The position numbers and the translations under genes are program-made. A stretch of 64,000 nt of DNA from Chitinophaga solisilvae (GTDB lineage: Bacteria; Bacteroidota; Bacteroidia; Chitinophagales; Chitinophagaceae), in contig NZ_JAABOK010000006.1 of assembly GCF_009928525.1 (NCBI RefSeq), positions 1 to 64,000 on the forward strand. The letters are read 5' to 3'. Numbering within the stretch: position 1 is the stretch's first letter; each line of letters starts with the position of its first letter. The notes below the pieces were generated by a model that saw nothing but the letters and a program-made list of their open reading frames with translations, ran no database searches and had not been told where the DNA came from. Below are positions 19,401 to 27,138 of this stretch, one piece after another.

Positions 19401-20104
19401 GTAAGCGGGAAGATGTGCTGTTTGATAGTATAATAGCCGCCGTGAATACCATAGCTCCTGAAAGGATGGTGTGTGGCAAATATGAGCAGTTTGTTACGGT
19501 TCAGCGCTACAATTTCTGACAGGCGGGTGAGCACTTCATCCTTATCCTTGCAATCGCAGTCGGACTCCACACCGGGCTTGGAGTAAGGGAATACCCACCA
19601 TTCGCTGTCCATCACCACAAGGGTAATACTATCGGATATCTTCACTTCTACGGGGCCGGGGCATCCGTCTTTCGGCAGGAAGGTGACATTATCCAGGAGC
19701 TGGGAATCTACGTATTGCTGCTGGTTACGGATCGTCTGCCAGCCATCAGGTTTACTTTTGGCCCAGTCGTGATTACCGGGAATGATGATACCGCGGGTGT
19801 TGGTACCTCTGACAAGGTTAATCTGATAGTCCAGTATCTCTTTTGCGTCAGGGTAGGCCGGTGTTGTTGAGTCGGGTAACCCTTTCGGATATACGTTATC
19901 GCCGAGAAAGAGGATGGTATTTTTATCTTCCTGCAGGTCATACAGTTTGCGGACGGCATCTACCACGGGATTCCGGTGGTTGTTGTGCAGTTCGCCGGCA
20001 TCACCGATCAGGATGATACGTTTAATTACAGCCGGACGCTGTGCCGGCAGCAGATGGCTTATCAGCAGTAACAGGAAGGCTGTAATGATGGCTCTCTTTA
20101 TCAT
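16451..20104 (-). CDS. Calcineurin-like phosphoesterase fused to an outer-membrane beta-barrel
   Basis: A 1217-residue envelope protein. After a signal peptide (1-21) comes a metallophosphoesterase domain (about 27-350) with all the expected metal motifs: ILIGDAGE, FLGDNVYP, IPGNHDW, ATHHPF and VSGHDHT. A middle region of about 500 residues is not recognised. The last 330 residues are rich in alternating aromatic strands and end in YVTLGFKF, typical of an Omp85/surface-antigen-type barrel with a C-terminal aromatic. This suggests a phosphoesterase tethered to the outer membrane, with the substrate unknown. Its ATG overlaps the TGA of the SdiA-regulated lipoprotein gene (ATGA at 20104-20101), so translation is probably coupled. 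Confidence 0.85.
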   Translation of the reverse strand: MIKRAIITAFLLLLISHLLPAQRPAVIKRIILIGDAGELHNNHRNPVVDAVRKLYDLQEDKNTILFLGDNVYPKGLPDSTTPAYPDAKEILDYQINLVRGTNTRGIIIPGNHDWAKSKPDGWQTIRNQQQYVDSQLLDNVTFLPKDGCPGPVEVKISDSITLVVMDSEWWVFPYSKPGVESDCDCKDKDEVLTRLSEIVALNRNKLLIFATHHPFRSYGIHGGYYTIKQHIFPLTDLKPWLYVPLPVIGSIYPFARGVLGTPEDLPNPKYQEMVKGVEAAFKPHGPVIFVSGHDHTLQLIKDQQNAYVVSGSGAKNNRVKKGRKSLYATCDNGFSVLELLADNTVRVQYYLADDLSGPAFSDTLLHMEDLVKQARSYSAPATLPPYITMAADTQYAGVNRFHKFLLGSNYREVWNTKLKFPVLDIGTAKGGLKILQRGGGKQTHSLRLADSSGTEYAMRSLKKFPLAAIPEMLRETIAREVVQDQISAANPYAPLAVSVLAAAAGVPHTHPTFVYLPADTALGVYANDFGGEVYLFEEREPVTGKNDKTYSTPKVLDKIWGDNDVHVDQKAVLRARIFDTYIMDFDRHDDQWRWYKEKHKGQEYYLPIPRDRDQAFFINEGLLPRMMSRPWLLPGIQGFRDKIPDVNGFQFSARYFDRSFMNELEKKDWEKQTDKLLAKMTDSVITAAVNAFPDTIRTQVGPVMLHRLSVRRSILKDNMLKYYRFLAKGVDVPGTKKNELFVVNRKEGGAVALDIFKISKKGEVEQNIYSRTFDPKETREVNVYGLGGKDRFVIKGDHGSPIRIRLIGGAERDTYIDSTTARAGKRIRIYDQRSTKDSFALTGNEQRRLSNDPANISYNRSAFQYNKTFPMLAGGYNRDDGVLLGLGLTITRHAFRKEPFSAKHVFTATHALATKAWNFRYEGEYTDVIGKTDLLLLARAKAPNNTINFFGYGNETVFDKSNNKTISYYRARFNLYTAEGLLKTNLSNHLSLAYGAAVNHYSFDKDENNNRFITSFGQNKLDSASIFTNKWYAGAKVVAQIDTRNNKLIPTRGILWTTSFTANRGLEGSSRNYSQLSSDLSMYMSFRVPANIVIVTRFGGSKIWGDYEYFQAVTVGGVQNLRGYRNYRFAGGAGVYNNTEIRAKLFDLKTYVLPAQVGLLVFNDVGRVWQDNETSHVWHDGYGGGLYLAPVNALIVTAVVAHSREETIPYVTLGFKF

Positions 20105-20952
20105 TGGTGCTTGTAGGTAAATTTAAGAATATTGGCGACGCCGTCGTAGCCGCCTTCGTTAGAGATATACATATCGCCGCCTGGTGCAAAGGCCAGTCCT
20201 TCCGGTTGCAGGAACAGCCGGTGTTTCAGGTTATAGGCTTCCTGTATGTGCCCCTGCAGATCGCTGATTACCAGCAGGCCGTTTACGGAGGCGATGATGT
20301 ACAGTCTTTTTTCCACCGGATGTATGGCGGCGGCGGAAGGTTTAAAGAAGCGCATGTCATTGCCCGCCAGTTTAGCTATTTCACGGCTGTCGAAATGATA
20401 GATGGCAGTGGAATCGAAAGTACGCGTGGCGAGGTTGAACCTGAAAGCACTGGATTGTCCGGTCTTTTTATCTTCCGCCGAATTTTTCGACAGCAGGATG
20501 ACAGCATTCTGGTTCCGGTCATAATAAGTGGCTTCAAATTCACGTTTACCATCTTTCGGGAATTTGTAATGCGTGCTGGAGGCGCTGTCTGTAAACAGGC
20601 CATGCACTTCAAACAGGGAGCCGTTGCTTTTCAGTACGAACCAGCCGCTGTCTGTTTTACAAATGTCTTCATAGTCGCCGTTTTTGGCAAATTTCCAGGA
20701 AGGATAAGGTTGTGTGGTGGTGACATCTATCTCAAAAACTTTCCCTTCCTCATCGTTCACTGCCATAATACGGTGTTCATCAGGAAACAGCTCTATACCG
20801 GAAATTTCCTGCATAGATTCACGGACCCTGAAACGTACCGGCTCTTTCAGATTATATCCGGAGGGAGAAGAATATACTTTTTGTTCCCGGTCGCCAAAAG
20901 TATTGCAGGCGTGTAACAATATTGATATGATCAGCAGGGTTCTAATGTACAT
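20101..20952 (-). CDS. SdiA-regulated family lipoprotein (beta-propeller)
   Basis: A 283-residue lipoprotein. The signal ends in LLHAC with the lipid-bearing Cys at residue 16. The body matches the SdiA-regulated family, a phytase/NHL-like propeller: ISGIELFPDEHRIMAVNDEE, EGKVFEID, then YEDICKTDSGWFVLKSNG and LQPEGLAFAPGGDMYISNEG. The molecular function of the family is not established. The gene overlaps the phosphoesterase/barrel gene by 4 nt, so the two proteins are probably made together and may act as a pair at the outer membrane. Confidence 0.82.
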   Translation of the reverse strand: MYIRTLLIISILLHACNTFGDREQKVYSSPSGYNLKEPVRFRVRESMQEISGIELFPDEHRIMAVNDEEGKVFEIDVTTTQPYPSWKFAKNGDYEDICKTDSGWFVLKSNGSLFEVHGLFTDSASSTHYKFPKDGKREFEATYYDRNQNAVILLSKNSAEDKKTGQSSAFRFNLATRTFDSTAIYHFDSREIAKLAGNDMRFFKPSAAAIHPVEKRLYIIASVNGLLVISDLQGHIQEAYNLKHRLFLQPEGLAFAPGGDMYISNEGGYDGVANILKFTYKHQ

Positions 20953-21273
20953 ACAGCGACTTTATAGCATAAATTTAACTCAAAAATGCAGTAACTTCAG
21001 GGATATTTGAGATTTGGATATCTGAGATGCTATCATTTGAAATGCAGCTGCGTGCGATGCGCAGATGAATACACCTATCTTTGGTGTTTTAAATGATGAC
21101 AGCTTACATAACAAGTCCCGGTATCCAGGAGATTGATCATCTGAAAACAGGGAAGAAGCAGGCGATATGCTCCGCCTGTCTTTGAAAATCAACGGCGCAA
21201 ATGTCTGATAAAAAAAGATATTTCCGCTTCCGGCACATCTCAAATGATCGGTTCTCAGACAAAAAAAATTCAT

Positions 21274-22500
21274 ATGCAGTATAGCACACTCATTGATGCC
21301 GCCAGAGACTATGTGATGAACATGTATCAGCAGCATCCCCGCCCGGATCTTGTTTATCACAATATGGAACACACGAAGCAGGTAGTACAGGCAGCTTCGC
21401 AGATAGCGGCGCATTACCGCCTGCAGGAAGAAGAACTGGCCGCCGTTTATATTGCTGCATGGTTCCATGATACCGGCTACCTGCTGGGCGAAGGCAAAGA
21501 GCATGAAAGCAACGGAGCGGCAGAAGCCGGTCGTTTCCTGGACGGACAACAGGCGCCTGAAAATATTAAAACAATGGTACAGGGCTCCATCCTGGCAACC
21601 AAAATGCCGCAATCCCCGAAGACGCTGGTGGAAATGATTGTCTGCGATGCAGACCTCTTCCATCTCGGCTCCAAAGATTTCGCCGACAGGAACAAACTGC
21701 TCCGACAGGAAATTGAGCAGGTTTACAACAAGGATATTCCGGCTACCGCCTGGATCGCCAATAATATCACCTTTCTCACCAGCCATCATTACTGGACTGA
21801 TTACGTACAGACATTAAGCAAACAACAGAAAGAAGAAAACATAGACAAGCTGCATAAAAAGCTGGAAAAAAAATCGGCAGAAAGCCCTGCAGCAGCCATC
21901 ACAACCAATATACCCGTGAAAGAAGAAAAGGATAATAAAGAGAAAAAAGACAAGAAAGTCAAGAAGCCGGAACGCGGTATAGAAACCATGTTCAGGATCA
22001 CTTCCACCAACCATATCCGGCTCAGCTCCATGGCCGATACCAAAGCCCATATCATGATTTCGGTAAATTCCATCGTGATATCATTTATGCTCACCGTACT
22101 GGTGCGCCGCCTGGAAGACTATCCCAATATGATTATCCCGGCTATCATCTTCCTGACTACTTCAGTGATCACCATCATATTTTCAGTACTCGCCACCCGC
22201 CCGAATATTACCAGCGGGGTATTTACGAAAGACGATATCGCGAATAAAAAGACCAACCTGCTGTTCTTCGGCAATTTTTACAGGATGAAGCTGGAAGAAT
22301 ACCAATGGGGAATGCAGCAGATGATGGAAGACGCAGACTTCCTCTATGGCAGTATGACCAAAGACGTATACAGCCTGGGCGTTGTGCTGGGCCACAAATA
22401 CAAGCTGCTGCGTATATCCTATAACGTATTTATGTACGGCCTGATCGCATCTGTGCTGGCATTTATGACAGCTGCTATTTTCTTTCCGGTAAAAGCCTAA
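21274..22500 (+). CDS. HD-domain hydrolase fused to a PycTM-like transmembrane effector domain
   Basis: From the ATG at 21274 the product is 408 residues; an ATG at 21244 would add ten polar residues. The N-terminal part (1-190) is an HD phosphohydrolase domain with its metal ligands: H29 and H33 in YHNMEHTKQV, H65-D66 in AAWFHDTGY, and D125 in CDADLFHLG. After a highly charged Lys/Glu linker (about 190-235) comes a membrane module whose first helix carries MADTKAHIMISVNSIVIS. With the LATRPNI segment after helix two, this matches the PycTM/DUF5706 family, the membrane effector of Pycsar systems. No nucleotide cyclase is adjacent. ppk1 starts 6 nt downstream, so they form an operon. Confidence 0.8.
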   Translation: MQYSTLIDAARDYVMNMYQQHPRPDLVYHNMEHTKQVVQAASQIAAHYRLQEEELAAVYIAAWFHDTGYLLGEGKEHESNGAAEAGRFLDGQQAPENIKTMVQGSILATKMPQSPKTLVEMIVCDADLFHLGSKDFADRNKLLRQEIEQVYNKDIPATAWIANNITFLTSHHYWTDYVQTLSKQQKEENIDKLHKKLEKKSAESPAAAITTNIPVKEEKDNKEKKDKKVKKPERGIETMFRITSTNHIRLSSMADTKAHIMISVNSIVISFMLTVLVRRLEDYPNMIIPAIIFLTTSVITIIFSVLATRPNITSGVFTKDDIANKKTNLLFFGNFYRMKLEEYQWGMQQMMEDADFLYGSMTKDVYSLGVVLGHKYKLLRISYNVFMYGLIASVLAFMTAAIFFPVKA

Positions 22501-22506
22501 CAATTC

Positions 22507-24498
22507 ATGGACGTTCCTTTATATAACCGCGATCTGAGCTGGTTGTCATTTAATTACCGGGTATTGCAGATGGCGGCTGGCCAACAGGTGCCGCTTTACG
22601 AACGCATTAAGTTTCTCTCCATCTTCTCCTCCAACCTGGACGAGTTCTTCAAAGTACGCATGCCGGCGGTGCTGGCCATCAACAAAGTACTGGAGAAAGA
22701 TCCGGCAGCCGGCAACGATGAAGCACTGACCTCCGATACTCTCCGGGAAGTGCTGCAGGAAATCAACCGCCAGCAGGAAGAATACGGGAAGATATTCACC
22801 GGCAGCATACTCCCTGCATTAGCACAGAAAGGCGTAACGCTGCTGTATAAAACACCGCCGGATGCCGCCTTCACCGCTGCCACCAGAGAATATTTCCTGA
22901 CCAATATCCTCGCTTATCTGCAGCCGGTATGGCTGAACGGTTCACAGGATGACTTCTTCCCGGAAAACAATGCGCTGTATCATGCCGTTACCTTAATACC
23001 GGATAATGATCCGCAGGCGCTGCGCTATGTGCTGGTCAACATTCCCGCTGCGCTGAAACGCTTTATCACCCTGCCCTCCGGAGATGGCGTATTTAACATC
23101 GCTTTCCTGGACGATGCTATCCGCGCGCATCTTTCCTATCTGTTTCCGGGATATACCATACAGGGCTGCCACAGCTTCAAACTCACCCGCAATGCGGAAA
23201 TGGATATGGACGAAGTGAAAGGCGATATCCTGGAAGAAGTGGAAACGTTGATCCGTAAACGTGAGCTGGGGGTGCCTACCCGCTTCCTCTATGATGCGGA
23301 GATGCCCGTCCAGCTGCTGCAGTTCCTGGCTGCCCGCTTCGGCGTAGCCGATAATGAAAAGGTTCCCGGAGGCCGCTACCATAACCTCAGGGACCTGGCA
23401 GACCTTCCCATGCCCGCCGGCTGGAACGACGCCCTGTATCCACGCGTTACTCCGGCCGACAATCCCGCTGCGGCAGGAACAGACTACCTGCTGAACCTTA
23501 TCCAGCAGCAGGATATACTCATTCATCTTCCCTATCAGCAATACAATCATATTCTCCGCTTCTTTAACGAAGCTGCTACAGACAGAGACGTACAGGAGAT
23601 TTATGTCACGCTTTACCGCATCGCCTCCGGCTCGCAGATAGCCCAGGCCCTGATCAGCGCTGCCCGCAACGGCAAACAGGTAACGGTATTTGTGGAACTG
23701 AAAGCCCGCTTCGACGAAGCCAATAACATCCGCTGGTCTAAACGGATGAAAGAAGCCGGCGTAAAAATCATTTACAGCATTCCTGGCATGAAAGTACATG
23801 CCAAAACAGCGCTGGTAAAGCGCCGCCGTGGATACGAATGGGATTACTCCGGCCTCATTGCCACAGGTAACTTCAATGAAAGCACCGCCCGTTTTTATAC
23901 AGACCATGTGCTGTTTACTTCCCATGCAGGTATCACCCGCGAAATGGAATTACTGTTTCTTTACCTGCAGAGCCGCGAGCAGCCCGATGGTTACCGGTTT
24001 CTGAAATTTGAACACCTGCTGGTAGCTCAGTTTAATATGATCAGCAGATTCACCGCCCTGATAGACCGTGAAATAGCCCATGCCCGCGAAGGCAGGCCCG
24101 CAAGGATGATTATCAAAATAAACAACCTCCAGGAAAAAGGAATGATCGCCAAACTGTATGAGGCCAGCCTGGCCGGCGTACAGGTAGAACTGATTGTCCG
24201 CAGCATCAACTGCCTGGTGCCCGGTATTCCGGAAAGCGCAAATATCCGCATCACGCGGATTGTAGACCGTTACCTGGAACATGCCCGCGTATTTGTATTC
24301 CATAATAATGGCGGAGAAGAAACCTATATCGGCTCTGCCGACTGGATGAACCGCAATCTGCACCGCCGCATAGAAGTATGTGTACAGGTATATGATACCG
24401 CCCTGCAACAGCAGCTGAAAGATATACTGCGCCTGCAACTGGAAGATCCTCAACATGCGCAGCAGGCGATTCAGTCCTATGTGCAAAATATAATGTAA
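22507..24498 (+). CDS. ppk1: Polyphosphate kinase
   Basis: PPK1 reversibly transfers the gamma-phosphate of ATP to polyphosphate. The 663-residue product is close to the usual length. It opens with the N-terminal domain motif YNRDLSWLSFNYRVLQ and FSSNLDEFFKVR. The first phospholipase-D-like catalytic domain has the expected phosphorylated His in GMKVHAKTALVKRR. The second has FVFHNNGGEETYIGSADWM and NRNLHRRIEV. It follows the HD-PycTM gene by 6 nt and precedes a thioredoxin gene by 29 nt. No exopolyphosphatase gene is adjacent, which leaves open whether the upstream HD domain plays a related hydrolytic role. Confidence 0.93.
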   Translation: MDVPLYNRDLSWLSFNYRVLQMAAGQQVPLYERIKFLSIFSSNLDEFFKVRMPAVLAINKVLEKDPAAGNDEALTSDTLREVLQEINRQQEEYGKIFTGSILPALAQKGVTLLYKTPPDAAFTAATREYFLTNILAYLQPVWLNGSQDDFFPENNALYHAVTLIPDNDPQALRYVLVNIPAALKRFITLPSGDGVFNIAFLDDAIRAHLSYLFPGYTIQGCHSFKLTRNAEMDMDEVKGDILEEVETLIRKRELGVPTRFLYDAEMPVQLLQFLAARFGVADNEKVPGGRYHNLRDLADLPMPAGWNDALYPRVTPADNPAAAGTDYLLNLIQQQDILIHLPYQQYNHILRFFNEAATDRDVQEIYVTLYRIASGSQIAQALISAARNGKQVTVFVELKARFDEANNIRWSKRMKEAGVKIIYSIPGMKVHAKTALVKRRRGYEWDYSGLIATGNFNESTARFYTDHVLFTSHAGITREMELLFLYLQSREQPDGYRFLKFEHLLVAQFNMISRFTALIDREIAHAREGRPARMIIKINNLQEKGMIAKLYEASLAGVQVELIVRSINCLVPGIPESANIRITRIVDRYLEHARVFVFHNNGGEETYIGSADWMNRNLHRRIEVCVQVYDTALQQQLKDILRLQLEDPQHAQQAIQSYVQNIM

Positions 24499-24527
24499 AT
24501 TAGATAGTACGATTTAAAAGTTTTTTT

Positions 24528-25058
24528 ATGAAGAAGATAGTATGGACATTGCTGCTAAGCCTCGCTGTAGCCATTCCTGCCACACAGGCACAGGTAACGG
24601 CTACGACGCCCGCTACTGCAGCACATGACCTGGAGCACATTTACAATCCTGCTGCCAACGCCAAAGCTGATATTGCTGCCGCCGTGAAAAAGGCCGCCGC
24701 CGAAAAGAAACATGTATTACTGCAGATCGGTGGTAACTGGTGCATCTGGTGCAAGCGCCTGTATAAATTCGTGGCAGATGACGCGGATCTGAAAGCTGCT
24801 GCAGATAAGAATTATGTAGTATATCATCTCAACTACAGCAAAGAAAATAAAAATCTTCCTATCCTGAAGGAGCTGGGATATCCGCAGCGCTTCGGTTTCC
24901 CGGTACTGGTAATACTGGATGCACAGGGCAACCGCCTGCATACGCAGAATTCAGGCCTGCTGGAATCAGCGGACTCCTATGATAAAAAGAAACTGATGGA
25001 ATTCTTCAAACAGTGGTCACCTGCAGCATTGCTGCCGGCGAATTATATCAATGAATAA
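24528..25058 (+). CDS. Exported thioredoxin-like protein
   Basis: A 176-residue periplasmic protein with a signal peptide (1-21, ending TQAQ). A thioredoxin fold covers about 50-170, with the active site GGNWCIWCKRLYKF and the cis-proline region RFGFPVLVILDAQG. The CxxC pair is CIWC, as in DUF255/thioredoxin_7-like proteins rather than classical CGPC thioredoxins. It probably reduces or isomerises disulfides in envelope proteins. It lies in the same run as ppk1 and the next gene (9 nt downstream). Confidence 0.85.
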   Translation: MKKIVWTLLLSLAVAIPATQAQVTATTPATAAHDLEHIYNPAANAKADIAAAVKKAAAEKKHVLLQIGGNWCIWCKRLYKFVADDADLKAAADKNYVVYHLNYSKENKNLPILKELGYPQRFGFPVLVILDAQGNRLHTQNSGLLESADSYDKKKLMEFFKQWSPAALLPANYINE

Positions 25059-25067
25059 CATCTCGCC

Positions 25068-25577
25068 ATGAATAACGGCATTACTACATTTAAAACGGAT
25101 GCTGTGCAATCTTTCATAAAGTTTGCACAGCATCCGTTTAAGTTTTCAGCCTACCTGTTCTGGAAGATTCCGTCAGCATGGCTTTCCGGGGTAAGGGTAC
25201 AATCGCTCAGCGAAACCGGATGTGTAACCGCTGTTCCTTACCGCTGGCTTTCACAGAATCCTTTCCGTTCCACCTATTTCGCCTGCCTGGCCATGGCCGG
25301 GGAGCTAAGTACCGGTCTGCCGGCATCCATGTATGTTCAGAGTGCATCACGACGTATATCCATGCTAGTTACCAAAATGGAAGCCTCCTTTGTGAAAAAG
25401 GCTTCCGGCATCACCCTGTTTACCTGCGCAGAGGTGCCCTTGCTGAAAGCAGCCATAGAAAAGGCGATGAACGGACCAACGGCAGTAGAAATAACTGTCC
25501 GCAGTGAAGGCCGTGATAAAGCAGGCACACTAATTGCCTCCTTCGACATCACCTGGTCTTTTAAAGGTAAATCGTAA
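25068..25577 (+). CDS. DUF4442 hotdog-fold protein
   Basis: A 169-residue protein with the pattern of DUF4442, a hotdog-fold family related to acyl-CoA thioesterases: VTAVPYRWLSQNPFRSTYFA, then AGELSTGLPA, and a C-terminal strand IASFDITWSFKGKS. The conserved helix after NPF is present. A thioesterase activity is plausible but unproven. There is no signal peptide. The gene follows the thioredoxin gene by 9 nt and precedes the MBL protein gene by 32 nt. Confidence 0.75.
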   Translation: MNNGITTFKTDAVQSFIKFAQHPFKFSAYLFWKIPSAWLSGVRVQSLSETGCVTAVPYRWLSQNPFRSTYFACLAMAGELSTGLPASMYVQSASRRISMLVTKMEASFVKKASGITLFTCAEVPLLKAAIEKAMNGPTAVEITVRSEGRDKAGTLIASFDITWSFKGKS

Positions 25578-25609
25578 ATGGTGAGCAATATCACCCTTAA
25601 AATAAGGAT

Positions 25610-27013
25610 ATGAAAATAGCATTTCATGGCGCCGCCCGTACTGTTACGGGCTCCAAACACCTCATCACCCTGAAAAACGGGAAAAAGATATTATTGGATT
25701 GTGGTATGTTCCAGGGTATGGGCAAGGAAACCGATGACCTGAACAGAGACTTTGGATTTGATCCGCAGGAAGTCACGTACATGGTACTTTCCCATGCGCA
25801 TATCGATCACTCCGGCCTTATCCCCCGGCTCGTGAAGATGGGCTATGCAGGCAGCATCTACTGCACTGCCCCCACCCGCGACATGACCGAAATACTCCTG
25901 CTCGACTCCGCAGAAATACAGGAAGACGATGTAAAATTCACCAACAAAAAAAGAGCAAAGGAAGGACAACCCTACATACTTCCCCTCTATACAGTTGATG
26001 ATGCCAAAAGAGCCATACACTCGCTGAAACCGACAGGATACAACACCTGGATTAAAATAGATGAAGATATTCAGCTCATGTTCACCGACGCCGGCCACAT
26101 TGTTGGCGCCGCTTCCGTGCACCTGCGCATTACCGAAAACGGCAAAACGGAACAGATCACCTTCAGCGGCGATATCGGACGGTACAATGATGCCATCCTG
26201 AAATCGCCGGCCACCTATCCACAGGCAGACTATATCCTCATTGAATCTACCTACGGCAGCACCCTGCACGCCGATGCCGCCCCAGCCGATGATGAGCTGC
26301 TGCGTTACATAGAGAAAACATGCATCCAGAAAAGAGGGAAACTCATCATCCCCGCTTTCAGCGTTGGCCGCACCCAGGAACTGCTTTACGCCCTTAACAA
26401 AGCGCAACTCAACGGCAAACTCCCCAGGGTGGATATATTTGTGGACAGCCCGCTCTCTACCGAAGCCACGGCCGTTACCAAAGCACATCCCGAAGTTTTC
26501 AACCGCGACGTATCAGACCTGCTCAAAAGAGATGATGACCCGTTCGATTTCCCCGGCCTCCGCTACGTTAAATCCGTAGACGAGTCTAAAATGCTCAACT
26601 TCCGGAAAGAGCCCTGCGTCATCATTTCCGCCTCCGGCATGGCCGAAGCAGGACGCGTAAAACATCATATCGCCAATAACATCGATGAAGAACGCAACAC
26701 TATTCTCATCGTCGGCTATTGCGAACCACAATCCCTCGGCGGCCGCCTCATGCGCGGCGCAAAAGAAGTATCCATCTATGGCGACCGCTACGAAGTAAAA
26801 GCTGAAGTAGGCGTAATCCGATCTATGAGCGCCCATGGCGACTACGAAGACCTCAGCCAGTGGCTCTCCTGCCAGGACCCCAGGGAAATAAAAAAACTTT
26901 TCCTCGTACACGGAGAATACGATGTACAGCTCATCTTCAAAAACTGGCTCTTCAAAAAAGGATTCCTGGATATAGAAATCCCGGAGAGACACTATGAGAT
27001 AGGATTGAGATAA
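25610..27013 (+). CDS. MBL-fold/beta-CASP RNA-processing-type hydrolase
   Basis: A 467-residue metallo-beta-lactamase fold protein with a beta-CASP insertion and an RNA-metabolising C-terminal segment. Motif 2 is SHAHIDHSG, motif 1 Asp precedes it in LLDCGMFQG, DAGHIVGAASV gives the motif-3 His and FSGDIGR the motif-4 Asp. The beta-CASP part runs about 210-370 with IIPAFSVGRTQELL and SASGMAEAGRVKHH, and IRSMSAHGDYEDL closes the site. This is the architecture of bacterial CPSF73-like ribonucleases. Specific RNA targets are unknown. It is the last gene of the run and is followed by an inverted repeat. Confidence 0.9.
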   Translation: MKIAFHGAARTVTGSKHLITLKNGKKILLDCGMFQGMGKETDDLNRDFGFDPQEVTYMVLSHAHIDHSGLIPRLVKMGYAGSIYCTAPTRDMTEILLLDSAEIQEDDVKFTNKKRAKEGQPYILPLYTVDDAKRAIHSLKPTGYNTWIKIDEDIQLMFTDAGHIVGAASVHLRITENGKTEQITFSGDIGRYNDAILKSPATYPQADYILIESTYGSTLHADAAPADDELLRYIEKTCIQKRGKLIIPAFSVGRTQELLYALNKAQLNGKLPRVDIFVDSPLSTEATAVTKAHPEVFNRDVSDLLKRDDDPFDFPGLRYVKSVDESKMLNFRKEPCVIISASGMAEAGRVKHHIANNIDEERNTILIVGYCEPQSLGGRLMRGAKEVSIYGDRYEVKAEVGVIRSMSAHGDYEDLSQWLSCQDPREIKKLFLVHGEYDVQLIFKNWLFKKGFLDIEIPERHYEIGLR

Positions 27014-27131
27014 TTTGGTTATTTGATTATTTGATTATTTGAGATTTATCTCCAATCATGATGGCTCTTGTTCTTCAGAAGGCAGTTCCTGATGAAATAC
27101 AAATCTCAAATAATCAAATAACCAAATAACC
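27014..27131. repeat. Inverted repeat between convergent genes (TTATTTGAGATTT type)
   Basis: The left arm 27014-27047 (GGTTATTTGATTATTTG repeats ending GAGATTT) pairs with 27101-27131, with one seven-base repeat unit arranged differently between the arms. The centre is not strongly paired. Probably a bidirectional transcript end. Confidence 0.75.
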
Positions 27132-27138
27132 ACATATT

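Noticed and set aside
21274..22500. Complete Pycsar defence system
   Set aside because: No pyrimidine cyclase gene is adjacent, and the PycTM-like part is fused to an HD domain, so calling it a Pycsar system is not supported.
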